A stretch of 64,000 nt of DNA from Planctomycetaceae bacterium. GTDB lineage: Bacteria; Planctomycetota; Phycisphaerae; UBA1845; UTPLA1. The notes under the pieces were generated by a model, which was not told the DNA's origin, made no database searches, and saw only the letters and a program-made list of their open reading frames with translations. The stretch covers positions 3,348,001 through 3,412,000 of the forward strand of contig CP030884.1 of the NCBI GenBank assembly GCA_006969385.1. Direction: 5' to 3'. Shown piece by piece: positions 1 through 9,377 of the stretch (positions are counted from its first letter, which is position 1; each line of letters opens with the position of its first letter). The translations under genes were made by a program, and so were the position numbers.

Positions 1-523
1 GGGTGACGGACCCGGTGTGCCTTGCAGGATGCGTGCTTCCAACCGTACGTCGCTGGCGGACGCTGTAGTGACACTCATCAACAAGACTAGCAGACAGGTC
101 ACGCATGTAGCGCCCAGTGGGTACGCTACGCTTCGGGCGATTTTACATGTCATTTTGTAACTCCGATCACCAACTTTAGACTCCCGAAAACGTACCTATG
201 GTCGCGATCTCTAGCTAAAAATGCAAGCAAATCGGTAACCGCTGCAGCAAGTTTGACTTATTCCCCCATTTTTTGCATGCAGTATTGAATTCGAGCCGAC
301 TTGTCGGACCGAAAGAACGCTTCACCGGCGATGCAACTGGCGCATCAATCAGGACGATCAAGGCACGCTTATCCGGTGTTTCCCGACTGTTCGTTAGATT
401 TCTGCGATGGTACTCATTAATCCTAGGTCGCCGCACCGGAAATTGTCGTACCGCGCTAAGCTTCCCTAACGTGCGAATAGACCGATCGTTAACCCTAATG
501 AATTCTCCATTACTCGCGTGTCT
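1..523. other. Non-coding start of window
   Basis: I see no convincing gene here. Open frames on both strands between about 215 and 640 overlap the start of the photolyase gene and resemble nothing I know. A 6-bp hairpin (GTAGCG/CGCTAC, 107-112 with 124-129) lies near the left edge, and an ATTTT follows the nearby GGGCG at about 135. It could be the end of a transcript arriving from outside the window, but it is weak. Confidence 0.4.
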
Positions 524-2029
524 ATGCCCACTCAACTCGTTTGGTTCAAACGCGATTTACGGTTGCTCGATCACAAGCCGCTGGTGCAAGCGGCGGGGCG
601 GGGGCCCTGCTTGTGCGTGTATGTGTACGAACCCGAGTTGATCCATTCGCCCGAATACGACGGTTCGCACCATGTGTTTATCAACGAATCGCTGCGCGAG
701 CTGGAAATCGGTCTGCGTGCGCGCGGCGGCATGCTGACGCTGTTGCACGGCCGCATCCCGGATGTGTTCGCCGATTTGCATCGGGTATATCCTTTTGAAG
801 CGATTTGGGCACACGAAGAAACGGGAAATAAGGTCACGTTCGCTCGCGATTTACGCCTGCACGAGTGGTGTCGGTCACAGGGCGTGGCTTTTCACGAGTT
901 GCCGCAAAACGGCGTGATCCGCCGCCTGAAGAATCGGGATGGTTGGTCGGGCAAATGGCAACAGCGTATGCGCGGGCAACCGTTGCCCGCGCCGGAGCGC
1001 ATTGCGTGCGTGCCCGACGTGAAACGCGGTCGTTCTCTTGACGAGCGCGACGTCGGCATCGAACCGAGTACCAAACTCGGCGTGCAACAGGGCGGGGAAT
1101 CGCGTGCGCTCGAAGTCTTGCGATCGTTCCTGCACGAGCGCGGCGCGAATTATCGAAAAGACATGTCCAGCCCGGTGAGCGGGTGGGACGGGTGCAGTCG
1201 GCTCAGCCCCTATCTGGCGTGGGGCAATATCTCGATTCGCACCGTGCATCGGGCGGCGGCAGAGCGGGCACGCGAACTGCGCGAGCAACGCAAGGCGGGC
1301 GAAAAAATTAACGGCCCATGGCTTTCTTCGCTAACGTCATTCCAAGGCCGCTTACGTTGGCATTGCCATTTCATGCAAAAGCTCGAAGACGAACCGCGGA
1401 TCGAATTTGAGAACATGAATCGCGCTTACGATGGCTTGCGCGAGAACGATTTCAACGAAGCATATTTTGACGCGTGGTGCAGCGGGCAAACGGGCTACCC
1501 GATGGTCGATGCGTGCATGCGCTGTTTGCATCAGACCGGCTGGATCAACTTTCGCATGCGCGCGATGCTCGCCTCGTTTGCGGCGTATCACCTCTGGCTG
1601 CATTGGCGCCGACCGGCAGTGTTTTTGGCGCGCCACTTCTTAGATTTCGAACCGGGTATTCACTTCAGTCAGTTTCAAATGCAGTCGGGCGTGACGGGCA
1701 TCAACACGGTGCGCATCTATTCTCCCATCAAGCAGGTGAAGGATCAGGATCCGACGGGTGTGTTTATCAAGAGGTACTGCCCGGAATTGGAAGGTGTGCC
1801 CGATGAGTACTTGCCCGAGCCCCATACCATGCCCCCATTGGTGCAACAGTGGGCCGGCTGTGTAATCGGCAAGGATTATCCGAGCCCCATCGTCGATCAT
1901 AAAACGGCGTATCAAGCGGCGCGCGATCGGGTATACGCGTTCAAACGCAAGCCGGAGGTGCGGGCGGCGGCAGAGAAGGTTTATCAAAAACACGGAAGTC
2001 GTCGCCGCCCGATGAGCCGTCGTACATGA
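524..2029 (+). CDS. Divergent photolyase/cryptochrome-family flavoprotein
   Basis: A 501-residue member of the DNA photolyase/cryptochrome family: N-terminal alpha/beta antenna domain ([13 protein letters not shown] near residue 6) and helical FAD-binding domain ([11 protein letters not shown], then [17 protein letters not shown] and VRIYSPIKQ). Family members use FAD and blue light for DNA repair or signalling. Where class I photolyases have NLGGWQWAAS, this protein reads [10 protein letters not shown], so the tryptophan nearest the flavin and probably the N5-contact asparagine are replaced. That argues against an ordinary CPD photolyase. ATG 524 is chosen over GTG 518 because [11 protein letters not shown] fits the family start; no clear ribosome binding site is visible. 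The stop overlaps the next gene by 4 bases (ATGA), so the two are probably translationally coupled. Confidence 0.85.
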   Translation: MPTQLVWFKRDLRLLDHKPLVQAAGRGPCLCVYVYEPELIHSPEYDGSHHVFINESLRELEIGLRARGGMLTLLHGRIPDVFADLHRVYPFEAIWAHEETGNKVTFARDLRLHEWCRSQGVAFHELPQNGVIRRLKNRDGWSGKWQQRMRGQPLPAPERIACVPDVKRGRSLDERDVGIEPSTKLGVQQGGESRALEVLRSFLHERGANYRKDMSSPVSGWDGCSRLSPYLAWGNISIRTVHRAAAERARELREQRKAGEKINGPWLSSLTSFQGRLRWHCHFMQKLEDEPRIEFENMNRAYDGLRENDFNEAYFDAWCSGQTGYPMVDACMRCLHQTGWINFRMRAMLASFAAYHLWLHWRRPAVFLARHFLDFEPGIHFSQFQMQSGVTGINTVRIYSPIKQVKDQDPTGVFIKRYCPELEGVPDEYLPEPHTMPPLVQQWAGCVIGKDYPSPIVDHKTAYQAARDRVYAFKRKPEVRAAAEKVYQKHGSRRRPMSRRT

Positions 2030-2409
2030 GCCAGCCAAAACCCACCAGCAAAATCTGCGTCGCGTGCGGTCGCACTATCGAATGGCGCAAGAAATGGGAA
2101 CGCGATTGGGACAACGTGAAATACTGCTCGCAGCGTTGTCGACGAGCGGGCGTAAAAGATGTGGACCACGAACTAGAGCGGGCGATTTTGGATTTATTGG
2201 CAGCGCGGCAGGCGGGTGCGACCATCTGCCCTAGCGAAGCGGCCCGCGAGGTTGGCGATGCGCGGCAGGTCGATTGGCGAACCTTAATGGAGCCAACCCG
2301 GCAGGCGGCCCGACGGCTGGTGGCGGCAGGGAAGATCGAGATTACCCAAAAAGGTCGCGTGGTGGACCCGTCCACAGCCAAGGGTCCGATTCGATTGCGA
2401 CGACGGTAG
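2026..2409 (+). CDS. DUF2256-DUF3253 fusion protein
   Basis: A 127-residue protein with two small domains. Residues 9-45 carry [16 protein letters not shown], then [15 protein letters not shown]: a four-cysteine zinc ribbon of the DUF2256 type. Residues about 46-127 match the DUF3253 pattern ([49 protein letters not shown]), a winged-helix-like fold. DUF2256 genes are often found beside photolyase/cryptochrome genes, and here the start overlaps the photolyase stop by 4 bases. I infer a partner or nucleic-acid-binding accessory of that flavoprotein. No enzymatic function is known to me. Confidence 0.85.
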   Translation: MSQPKPTSKICVACGRTIEWRKKWERDWDNVKYCSQRCRRAGVKDVDHELERAILDLLAARQAGATICPSEAAREVGDARQVDWRTLMEPTRQAARRLVAAGKIEITQKGRVVDPSTAKGPIRLRRR

Positions 2410-2415
2410 CGCACT

Positions 2416-2448
2416 GCGCATTTTCATGCGCGCGAAAACGTCGTTTTC
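2416..2448 (+). terminator. Two tandem hairpins after the photolyase operon
   Basis: GCGCAT (2416-2421) pairs with ATGCGC (2426-2431) around a TTTC loop. GAAAACG (2434-2440) is followed one base later by its complement CGTTTTC (2442-2448). They start 7 bases after the DUF3253 stop. There is no long T run, so termination is plausible but not certain. Confidence 0.35.
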
Positions 2449-2535
2449 ACGTATGATGGTGGCCATCAACCAGATACAGTTGGCTCGTCGCCCTTAGGCG
2501 CGGCCCTCTTGGCAAGTCAAAATGGAGAACCACCG

Positions 2536-2685
2536 ATGGACGCCGTTATCCCGTTTATACCGTTACTGCCGTTTCCCGTTTTTGGTATCAGCCTTTGCGG
2601 CAGCGGCATGCTGATGATGTTGCCGCTGATGATGATCGGCAGCCGCGGCATCGCGAAACGTTATCGCCGACGCAGCCGACGATAA
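2536..2685 (+). CDS. Small hydrophobic protein, 49 residues
   Basis: ATG 2536 is preceded by TGGAG at 2523-2527, 8 bases upstream, a good ribosome binding site. The frame runs 49 codons to TAA. The product begins MDAVIPFIPLLPFPVFG, has a methionine-rich hydrophobic stretch (MLMMLPLMMIG) and ends in a basic tail (KRYRRRSRR), which suggests a single membrane helix with the C-terminus in the cytoplasm. It lies between the photolyase operon and a convergent NTF2-like gene. I do not recognise a family. Confidence 0.5.
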   Translation: MDAVIPFIPLLPFPVFGISLCGSGMLMMLPLMMIGSRGIAKRYRRRSRR

Positions 2686-2707
2686 CGTTCGCCACGTCGG
2701 TAAACGT

Positions 2708-3052
2708 TTACCCGTGATAGAAGGTTTCGCGGACGACTTTGCCGTCCTTCCATCGCTGCAAAGCGACCTGCATCTGTTTCACGCGTTCGCCGCCTTTGGG
2801 CGTAAGGTCAAAGGTCCATTCGACGGCGGAATGATCGCCGTCGACAACCACGGCGCCGACCGTCGCGCCGTGGAATTCAACGCCGTTAACGAAGGCTTCT
2901 TCGTACTCGCGATTGGCGGCTTTGCCGACGCGTTCGTCCATTCCGTTTTCGCTCATGATCACGTCGTCCGCATAATATTTGTCAAAGGTTTCGAGAATCT
3001 TACCGGCTTTGATACCGTCGATGATGGATTGCACGTGAGGGCGAATGTCCAT
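2708..3052 (-). CDS. NTF2-like (SnoaL-type) protein
   Basis: A 114-residue alpha+beta cone-fold protein of the NTF2/SnoaL type: an N-terminal helix pair (MDIRPHVQSIIDGIKAGKI), then FDKYYADDVIMSENG, and strand-rich C-terminal half ending FDLTPKGGERVKQMQVALQRWKDGKVVRE. Such proteins bind small hydrophobic molecules or act as isomerases or hydrolases; the substrate cannot be read from the sequence. AGGAG (3059-3063 on this strand) lies 6 bases before the ATG. The stop codon sits inside a perfect 14-bp palindrome (2699-2712). Confidence 0.75.
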   Translation of the reverse strand: MDIRPHVQSIIDGIKAGKILETFDKYYADDVIMSENGMDERVGKAANREYEEAFVNGVEFHGATVGAVVVDGDHSAVEWTFDLTPKGGERVKQMQVALQRWKDGKVVRETFYHG

Positions 3053-3178
3053 GATTGTCTCCTATTGGGCGTCGGTGTTCGTTGTGTTGGTTAGGGTTTG
3101 GTTCGCACTTTTGTTTGACTAGGTCTAGGTAAGGTGTCTCGTTGAGTGTCCGAACGCCCGCGCGAAATGTACTATTTG

Positions 3179-4075
3179 TTACGATTCCTCTTTAAAGTTG
3201 CGCAGGCAGATCGCAGTTGCTTGCGCGATAAACTGACTTACGGCTTCGTGTTGTTCATCCGCTCCCGAAACATCGGTGACGGGCAGTAAAGCCATTGGTA
3301 CCGACCCCTCACGGTCGATCCAAGCCCCGGTTGCCAGTTCATCCCAGTTTAGTCCGTCAGTTGCGGGATGTTTCTGCCACGGGCTGACGTACCAATATCC
3401 CGCGTCATTCAAGTTATCGGGCGGCGTGATGCCGATGCCGATGGTGGCCGTCATCGCGGCGGAGTCGTCCGCCTTTACCACGCTCAACAGCGCATGATCG
3501 AAATGGTGCGGCCAAGTGCGGGGGGCACTCGCCTTGGGCAAAGCTTGTCGCAGCGTTTGCAACATGGCGTCGGTGTTCGCGTAAAGCCGCGCGATCGCAT
3601 CGAAGGCGGCTTGATCTTTGCTGTCGAACGTCGTGCCGTTGGCAATCGGATGGTGCGGCAAATCGGGGGCGGGCACCGAAGGTTGTAGGCGCGGTCCACC
3701 GATCCGGGTGGCTTCCGTCTCTATCCACCGCATACCGTCTGCAAGCGATTGCCCCGCTAGGTCGAGCGTTGCTATCACGGTTGAGTCATCGGTTTGCAAA
3801 TCAAGTTGTAAAGTTCGAGCATGCAAACGTGCTTTGAATGAAGGCATCGTTTTGGATATTATCGATTCAAATCCACCTTCATTGATAGAACCGAACCAGC
3901 CAAGATTGGTATGGCTATCGTCGGGTTGCGGTTGGCTCCAGCTCTTGCCGACTTCGCTGACGATCTGCGCAGCGAAATGCAACTGTCGCCACGCGTCGAT
4001 GTAACCGCCCGGTAGCGAAAGAGATTGCCAGTCAGTTTTTGAGATTGCCGCCTTGAGCGTGGCTGCATCGGACAT
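3179..4075 (-). CDS. DUF5996-like hypothetical protein
   Basis: A 298-residue soluble protein with no signal peptide. It shows LHFAAQIVSEVGKSW near residue 33 and WPHHFDHALLSVV in the second half, followed by GIGITPPDN and YWYVSPW. This order resembles the DUF5996 family, whose function I do not know. ATG 4075 (MSDAATLKAAISK) is preferred; an in-frame ATG at 4132 would add 19 residues of unlikely sequence, and neither has a strong ribosome binding site. The gene is convergent with the NTF2-like gene's leader side and divergent from the photolyase at 4273. Confidence 0.6.
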   Translation of the reverse strand: MSDAATLKAAISKTDWQSLSLPGGYIDAWRQLHFAAQIVSEVGKSWSQPQPDDSHTNLGWFGSINEGGFESIISKTMPSFKARLHARTLQLDLQTDDSTVIATLDLAGQSLADGMRWIETEATRIGGPRLQPSVPAPDLPHHPIANGTTFDSKDQAAFDAIARLYANTDAMLQTLRQALPKASAPRTWPHHFDHALLSVVKADDSAAMTATIGIGITPPDNLNDAGYWYVSPWQKHPATDGLNWDELATGAWIDREGSVPMALLPVTDVSGADEQHEAVSQFIAQATAICLRNFKEES

Positions 4076-4272
4076 GATTGGCCTTTGCGTGAAATGGTGG
4101 GGGCTGATGGTTGCTTGGCGAGATAGCACCATGGTAGTCGATCAATGTCAACATCTAAATTGGTTGTATTGGCCGATGGATTGGCGTCGCGCGTGTCGAG
4201 TCAACTAATTTTGTTGCAACGACTATGATCCATTGAGATTGAAGTTTGGTACGGGCAATTTGAAAAAGGGAG

Positions 4273-5693
4273 ATGACCTTGCAACGCGGCTTGATGTGGT
4301 TTCGGCGGGATTTGCGTTTACACGACAATCGTGCACTGGCGGAAGCGGCGCGCGCCTGCGACGAAGTGTATCTGGTGTTTTGCTTCGACACCGAGATTCT
4401 GGACAAGCTTGAGGATAAAGCCGATCGGCGCGTGGACTTTATTCATCAATCGATCACCGAGATGCAGAAGTCGCTGAGCCGCAACAAAGCTGATTTAATC
4501 GTTAAGTACGGCAAGGCGCGCGACGAGATTCCGGAACTGGCGCGCAAGCTAAAAGTCAAATCCGTATTCGCCAATCACGACTACGAACCCAAGGCGTTGG
4601 AACGCGACGCGGCAGTCGCCAAAGCGTTGCAAAAAGACGACATCGCATTCTGCTCGTTTAAAGATCATGTCGTGTTCGAAAAGGATGAAGTGCTAACCGG
4701 TAGCGGCGGGCCGTATAAGGTTTATACCCCTTACAGCCGAGCCTGGCGCAAGCGGCTAGGGGCCGACGACTACGAAGATCTGACGGTCGATATCAAGGCC
4801 GACCAATTTCCTGCACTACCGAAGAGCATTAAGAGCGACGATTGGTCGCTGAAGACAATGGGATTCAAGGAGACGGATTTGCAATGGCCGGGGGCACTTC
4901 CGAAGCTCGCAAGATGCTCGATGAATTTCTGGAACGCATCGATGCATACAAAGACAAGCGCGACTTACGCGCCGTGAAGGGCACCAGCCGCTTGTCGGTG
5001 CATCTACGCTTCGGCACACTCAGCATTCGCGAATGTGTGCGGGCGGCGATCGACAATAAAAGTGAAGGTGCCCAAGGCTGGGTCAACGAACTCATTTGGC
5101 GCGAGTTCTACAACATGATCTTGCATCACTTTCCTCATACTGAAGAAGATGCATTCAATGAAAACTTCAACGACTTGCGCTGGCGCGAAAGCGAAGACGA
5201 TTTACAGGCATGGTGCGATGGACGCACGGGCTACCCCATTGTCGATGCCGGCATGCGCGAACTCAATACCACGGGATACATGCACAACCGCGTGCGCATG
5301 ATCGTGGCGTCATTTTTAACCAAAGATCTGCGCATTCATTGGAAGCACGGTGAGCGCTATTTCGCGCGCAAGCTGTTGGACTTCGACTTGTCGCAAAACC
5401 TGGGCGGTTGGCAATGGGCGGCCAGCACCGGCACCGATGCGCAACCCTACTTCCGCATTTTCAACCCGGTGCGACAGTCGGAGCGCTTCGACCCCGATGG
5501 TGAGTACGTCCGCCACTTTGTGCCGGAGTTAAAAGACGTGAAAGGCAAGGCGATTCACGCGCCGTGGGAGAAACCGTCATTGTTCAAAGAGCAAACCGGC
5601 GATGAGATCGGCGACGAGTATCCTGAACCGATTGTGGATCATTCCGAAGCGCGCGATGCGGCGTTGAAGATGTTTAAGGATGCGAAGGGGTGA
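4273..5693 (+). CDS. phr: Class I CPD photolyase, frameshifted by one base
   Basis: Deoxyribodipyrimidine photolyase, which splits cyclobutane pyrimidine dimers using light and reduced FAD. The N-terminal half (LMWFRRDLRLHDNRAL) is in one frame up to about 4894; the C-terminal half (WREFYNMILHHFPHT, RTGYPIVDAGMREL, NLGGWQWAASTGTDAQPYF) is in another. Adding one G to the GGGGG at 4890-4894 gives PGGTSEARKML and a continuous 473-residue protein, the usual class I length. Catalytic and electron-transfer tryptophans (WQW) are present, so the gene was recently functional or the break is a sequence error. GGGAG at 4268-4272 abuts ATG 4273, so TTG 4279 (6 bases downstream of it) may be the real start. 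Confidence 0.85.
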
Positions 5694-5712
5694 GGTGCCG
5701 GCGCGCCGTAAT

Positions 5713-8700
5713 TCACGGCAGCAATCGAATCTGCACGTTCACAAATTCAAAGTCGTCCAAGTCTCCGCCGCAGCTGCGGGCGCGAATCTTGAAGCGGTTC
5801 GTGCCTTCGACCAACCAGTCGGGCGAAAACGCAGCGCGATACTCGCCGAAACTGCCATCGCGTGGGGAAGATGAAAGCCAATCGTCGACCAGCCGCGAGT
5901 TGATGCGCACCTGATGCGGACATTGAACACCTTTGACCAACATCACGATCTCGGCACGTGAAAAATTGGGCGGCAGTTGCGAGCGCTTGATATCGAAACT
6001 CGCACGGTAGGTGCGACCTTCCGAGCGCTTTTGAAATTGGCTGTTGATTCGACCTTCAAATCGGTCGTTGCCCAGGTGATGTACGTCGGGTTCGTCTTCC
6101 AGTGCGATCACCAATTCGGTCACGCGCGACAGCGCGAAGTTGACGGTCAACGTTTGCCCTTGCACGCGCCGCAGCGGGATGTTGACCGACTCGGGCACGA
6201 AGCCATCGGCGCTGGCGCTGAGCGCAAAGTGTTCCGGCACGCCCGCGGGCACGTCGAGCGCGTATCCGCCCGCCTCATCCGCTTCGACGACGACGGACGC
6301 GTCTTCGGGCAAGGTCAGACGGACCTGCGCGGTAGCCATGCCACTGCCATCGTCGGCGTTCACGACGCGACCGACGATGCGACCGAGGCCTTCAAGGATT
6401 GCTTGCTTATCCGTTGCGTCGTTGGGCATGTTTAGTGCCAACGACATCGCCGCCGATGGGAGGTCGGTCACGTTCGATGGTTCGTTTATTCCAGTGTCCA
6501 CAATAGATGAATCCGTTGCAGAATAGTGTGAATCAATCGGCGCGGCGTCATTCGTCACCCAGCTACCCGCGGAACTGGGTTCGATATCTTTCAGTCGCGT
6601 CGAGTCGTTGCTCGGCTCGGTCAATAGCAACGACAATGCAGGTAGTGCGCTCGGCGCATCGGAAATTGTCGTATCGGCCACTGCCAGCGCGGGCTCATCA
6701 TTTGTATTGGCGGCAGCCTGCTTCGATGTTGTGCCCGGTAACTCGACGTCGGGAAGCTTGAGCGAACTTACTGCCAACGGTGTCGCCATGTTGTTGGTTG
6801 CCGGCAATGCAAGTGCTACGGAAGCATGGTCGTCATTCGGTACGAGTGGCGAAATGTCAGTCGCGTCGGTCTCGGTTATTTCGGCGGGACCGCTATTGAT
6901 CTCTGATTCAACCAATTTCCATTCAGACGTATTCGCTGTCGCCATGGCGGGCAGTGCGAGGTCGTGGTCGGAAACACGGGCAAGGGTGATTGGCGCGACA
7001 GCTTCACTTTCATTTGGTTCGCCGATGGGTTCGCTTGCGGGCAGTGAGATGTCGGTTGTTGCAAGCGACGGCGACGCGGATAAGTCGCTTGCGGCGATTG
7101 GCAACGTTGGAGCAGACGGTGAGGCGACGCCCGCCGCAGTTTGACTGGTCACCTCAACAGTCTGAATTGACGACTGATCATTGGCCATGCGCTCCGAAAG
7201 GGGTGTAGAAGGCGAAGGCTCGATCTGCGAGATTGCCGTTTCGACATCGGCAGTGTTGAGCGCCAATGGCGGCGTTGCGGCCTCGTCGCTCGCAAGCGCG
7301 TAGGTCATTGGTTTCAAAGCTGCTTCTGTTGTGTTGGCTGCCGGCTGGGCAGTCGGTGTTTGAATCTCGGTTGCTATTGCATTCGGTGTGGCCGACGGTG
7401 GAAGTGGCATGGTTGGGTGAGATGGTGTCTGCTGACTGGTCGCAACGTCAAGAGACGCGTCGGTGGAATGTATCTCGAAACTCGTAGCGATCTGTTGCGA
7501 CTCGCTCGGCGACGAGTTCGATTCCGTCGGAGTAAACTCGCGTCGTGGGGGTAGCGTTACTTCAGCTTGGGCCAATTGCGGCGCTGCTTCCGTCGGCATT
7601 TCAAACGCAAATGTCGGGGCATCGACAAATGCGCCGCGCACTTGCTGGCCGATCTCGCCCGCGTTGGCGGTGGACGTGAGTGTGACGTGCATACCGCTGC
7701 TTTTGCCGAGCGACGATGCAAGCGTGGTCGTTACCTTCAACAGATTAAATGCCAGCATCAACAACAAATGCACGAATAACGACAGCGCCAAACAGCGCGC
7801 GAGCAGGCTGACTTGCCGGTCGCGAAAATCGCGGATCAACGCGAGAAACAAGAGCGACAAAAGTAAGGCAAACGCGGCCCACAACAGATTCGGCCCGATT
7901 TGCCGCCACAGCGCCGCCCAATCGATCGTGCCACGCTCGAAGGTAACATCTCGGAACACTTCACGCGATACGGCTCGGTAAAGCGCTGCACCGCCATCGC
8001 CTTGTTCGATCGAGCGATACGTCAGTTCAAATCCGGCGAGGCCGAGATAGGGATCGAGTTCATCGCGTTTGCTGTTGATCGTCTTGTCCAGCGGTTCAAC
8101 GGCGCCGTAACCATCGATGAGAATGCGCAGGCGGTAGATGTCGAAGCCACCGCAACCCGCATCACGATCGGAGGCGAAGTAAAGAAAATCACCGACGGGG
8201 CTGAGGCATGGGCCGAGTTCGGCGGCAGGCGTGTTGGCAACGTCGATCGATGTAGGCGGTGCCGTCGATTTCAGCGTGGTAGCGAATAAGTCGAACGAAG
8301 TTGGAGTTGCGGATTGGTCGCCTTCTGATTCGACTCGTGATGTGTCCGTACTAACAATTCGGTCTGGATCGAATGCAACAGCATGCCTTCGATTCGAGGA
8401 GAAATAGAGCGTGTTATTGACTGCCAGCGTCGGGCTGAGATCGTCGCCTCCTGAGCTTGCGTGTGCCAGCAGTTCTGGCTGGCTCCAACGGTCGCCGTCG
8501 CGACGACTCACAAATAGGTCAAATCCGCCTTTGACGCCCGGGCGATCGGATGCGAACAGCAACGTTTGACCATCGGGTGAAAGGGCGACGTCGCGTTCGA
8601 TATGCGCGCTGTTAATCGTATCCAACGGCACGGGCCGGTTCCACTGCTCACCCACGCGTCGTCGTTCGTAGACGTCGGCATCGGTTCCGGCCCCCTGCAC

Positions 8701-8958
8701 ATAAACCAGCACCTGTCGATCGGCATCAAACGCGTACTCGGTTGCGCCATCGGTGAGTTGCAACAGCGCTTCGGCATCGGTGGGTTCATCCCAAACGATG
8801 TCGCGTACTTGCACGGCATCGATGGGGCGGCGAATGTTGCGCGCATCGGTAATGTAGCTGCGCTCGCGCGGCCAAACGCGCCACGCCACCACGCTGCCGC
8901 CGCCGATTAACAGCGCGACGATCGCGATCGCCAACCATCGCCAACCGCGCTTCGTCAT
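5713..8958 (-). CDS. PD40 propeller protein with TolA/TonB-like helix
   Basis: A 1081-residue membrane protein. In order: helix 1 (about 8-27); an extracytoplasmic PD40 beta-propeller (about 40-330; LSPDGQTLLFASDRPG, LSPVGDFLYFASDRD); helix 2 (about 355-374); a short basic cytoplasmic loop (RDFRDRQ); helix 3 (about 385-408, LALSLFVHLLLMLAF); a Ser/Thr/Ala/Pro-rich linker of roughly 440 residues; a carboxypeptidase-regulatory-like beta-sandwich (about 855-943); and an unassigned C-terminal domain with two cysteines. Helix 3 has S393-xxx-H397, the spacing of the TonB (S16/H20) and TolA motif that contacts ExbB/TolQ. The start overlaps exbD by 4 bases. I infer a transducer energised by the ExbB/ExbD pair, combining TolB-like and TolA-like parts. 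The ligand is unknown. Confidence 0.75.
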   Translation of the reverse strand: MTKRGWRWLAIAIVALLIGGGSVVAWRVWPRERSYITDARNIRRPIDAVQVRDIVWDEPTDAEALLQLTDGATEYAFDADRQVLVYVQGAGTDADVYERRRVGEQWNRPVPLDTINSAHIERDVALSPDGQTLLFASDRPGVKGGFDLFVSRRDGDRWSQPELLAHASSGGDDLSPTLAVNNTLYFSSNRRHAVAFDPDRIVSTDTSRVESEGDQSATPTSFDLFATTLKSTAPPTSIDVANTPAAELGPCLSPVGDFLYFASDRDAGCGGFDIYRLRILIDGYGAVEPLDKTINSKRDELDPYLGLAGFELTYRSIEQGDGGAALYRAVSREVFRDVTFERGTIDWAALWRQIGPNLLWAAFALLLSLLFLALIRDFRDRQVSLLARCLALSLFVHLLLMLAFNLLKVTTTLASSLGKSSGMHVTLTSTANAGEIGQQVRGAFVDAPTFAFEMPTEAAPQLAQAEVTLPPRREFTPTESNSSPSESQQIATSFEIHSTDASLDVATSQQTPSHPTMPLPPSATPNAIATEIQTPTAQPAANTTEAALKPMTYALASDEAATPPLALNTADVETAISQIEPSPSTPLSERMANDQSSIQTVEVTSQTAAGVASPSAPTLPIAASDLSASPSLATTDISLPASEPIGEPNESEAVAPITLARVSDHDLALPAMATANTSEWKLVESEINSGPAEITETDATDISPLVPNDDHASVALALPATNNMATPLAVSSLKLPDVELPGTTSKQAAANTNDEPALAVADTTISDAPSALPALSLLLTEPSNDSTRLKDIEPSSAGSWVTNDAAPIDSHYSATDSSIVDTGINEPSNVTDLPSAAMSLALNMPNDATDKQAILEGLGRIVGRVVNADDGSGMATAQVRLTLPEDASVVVEADEAGGYALDVPAGVPEHFALSASADGFVPESVNIPLRRVQGQTLTVNFALSRVTELVIALEDEPDVHHLGNDRFEGRINSQFQKRSEGRTYRASFDIKRSQLPPNFSRAEIVMLVKGVQCPHQVRINSRLVDDWLSSSPRDGSFGEYRAAFSPDWLVEGTNRFKIRARSCGGDLDDFEFVNVQIRLLP

Positions 8959-9377
8959 CCGCCGGCACCTACCAAGACCGTATCGAGATAGGGTTCCTGA
9001 ATGCCGGCTTGCTTGCAGATATCCAACGGCTGCACGATATGTTCGTATCGTGCCTGACGATCGCCGCGAATCGTAATCTTCTGTTCGGGGTTGTCCTGCA
9101 GCGCGTCATCGATCAGCGTCGATAGCTGCGCGGCGTCGTGCGGTTGACCGCCGACGATCATCGTACCGTCGGCCGTGACGTTGATGATGATCTCGCGCAT
9201 CGCGCCGGAGATGGGGCCCGCCGCGGCCGCTTGCGGTAACGCGATTTGCAATTCGCGCTCTTCTTCCTGAAATGTCGTCGCAACCAGAAAAAAGATGAGC
9301 AATAGGAAGACCATATCGATCATGGGTGTGAGTTCGATCGATGGCGATGCACTGGCGTCGGCGCGTTTGATGAGCAC
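8955..9377 (-). CDS. exbD: ExbD/TolR proton-motive-force transducer
   Basis: A 140-residue ExbD/TolR family protein: short cytoplasmic N-terminus, one membrane helix (IELTPMIDMVFLLLIFFLVATTF) with the conserved aspartate in PMIDMVF, then a periplasmic domain (EIIINVTADGTMIVGG, ITIRGDRQARYEHIVQ). With ExbB/TolQ it uses the proton gradient to drive a TonB- or TolA-like partner. Its start shares one base with the ExbB stop at 9377 and its stop overlaps the PD40 gene by 4 bases, so the three are a tightly coupled unit. Whether it is closer to ExbD or TolR cannot be decided by eye. Confidence 0.9.
   Translation of the reverse strand: MLIKRADASASPSIELTPMIDMVFLLLIFFLVATTFQEEERELQIALPQAAAAGPISGAMREIIINVTADGTMIVGGQPHDAAQLSTLIDDALQDNPEQKITIRGDRQARYEHIVQPLDICKQAGIQEPYLDTVLVGAGG

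Noticed and set aside
215..641. Open frames on both strands before the first photolyase gene
   Set aside because: They overlap the photolyase start, have no ribosome binding site and no recognisable sequence features.
2699..2712. GGTAAACGTTTACC palindrome, like a LacI-family operator
   Set aside because: It overlaps the stop codon of a gene and lies between convergent ends, with no promoter nearby to control.
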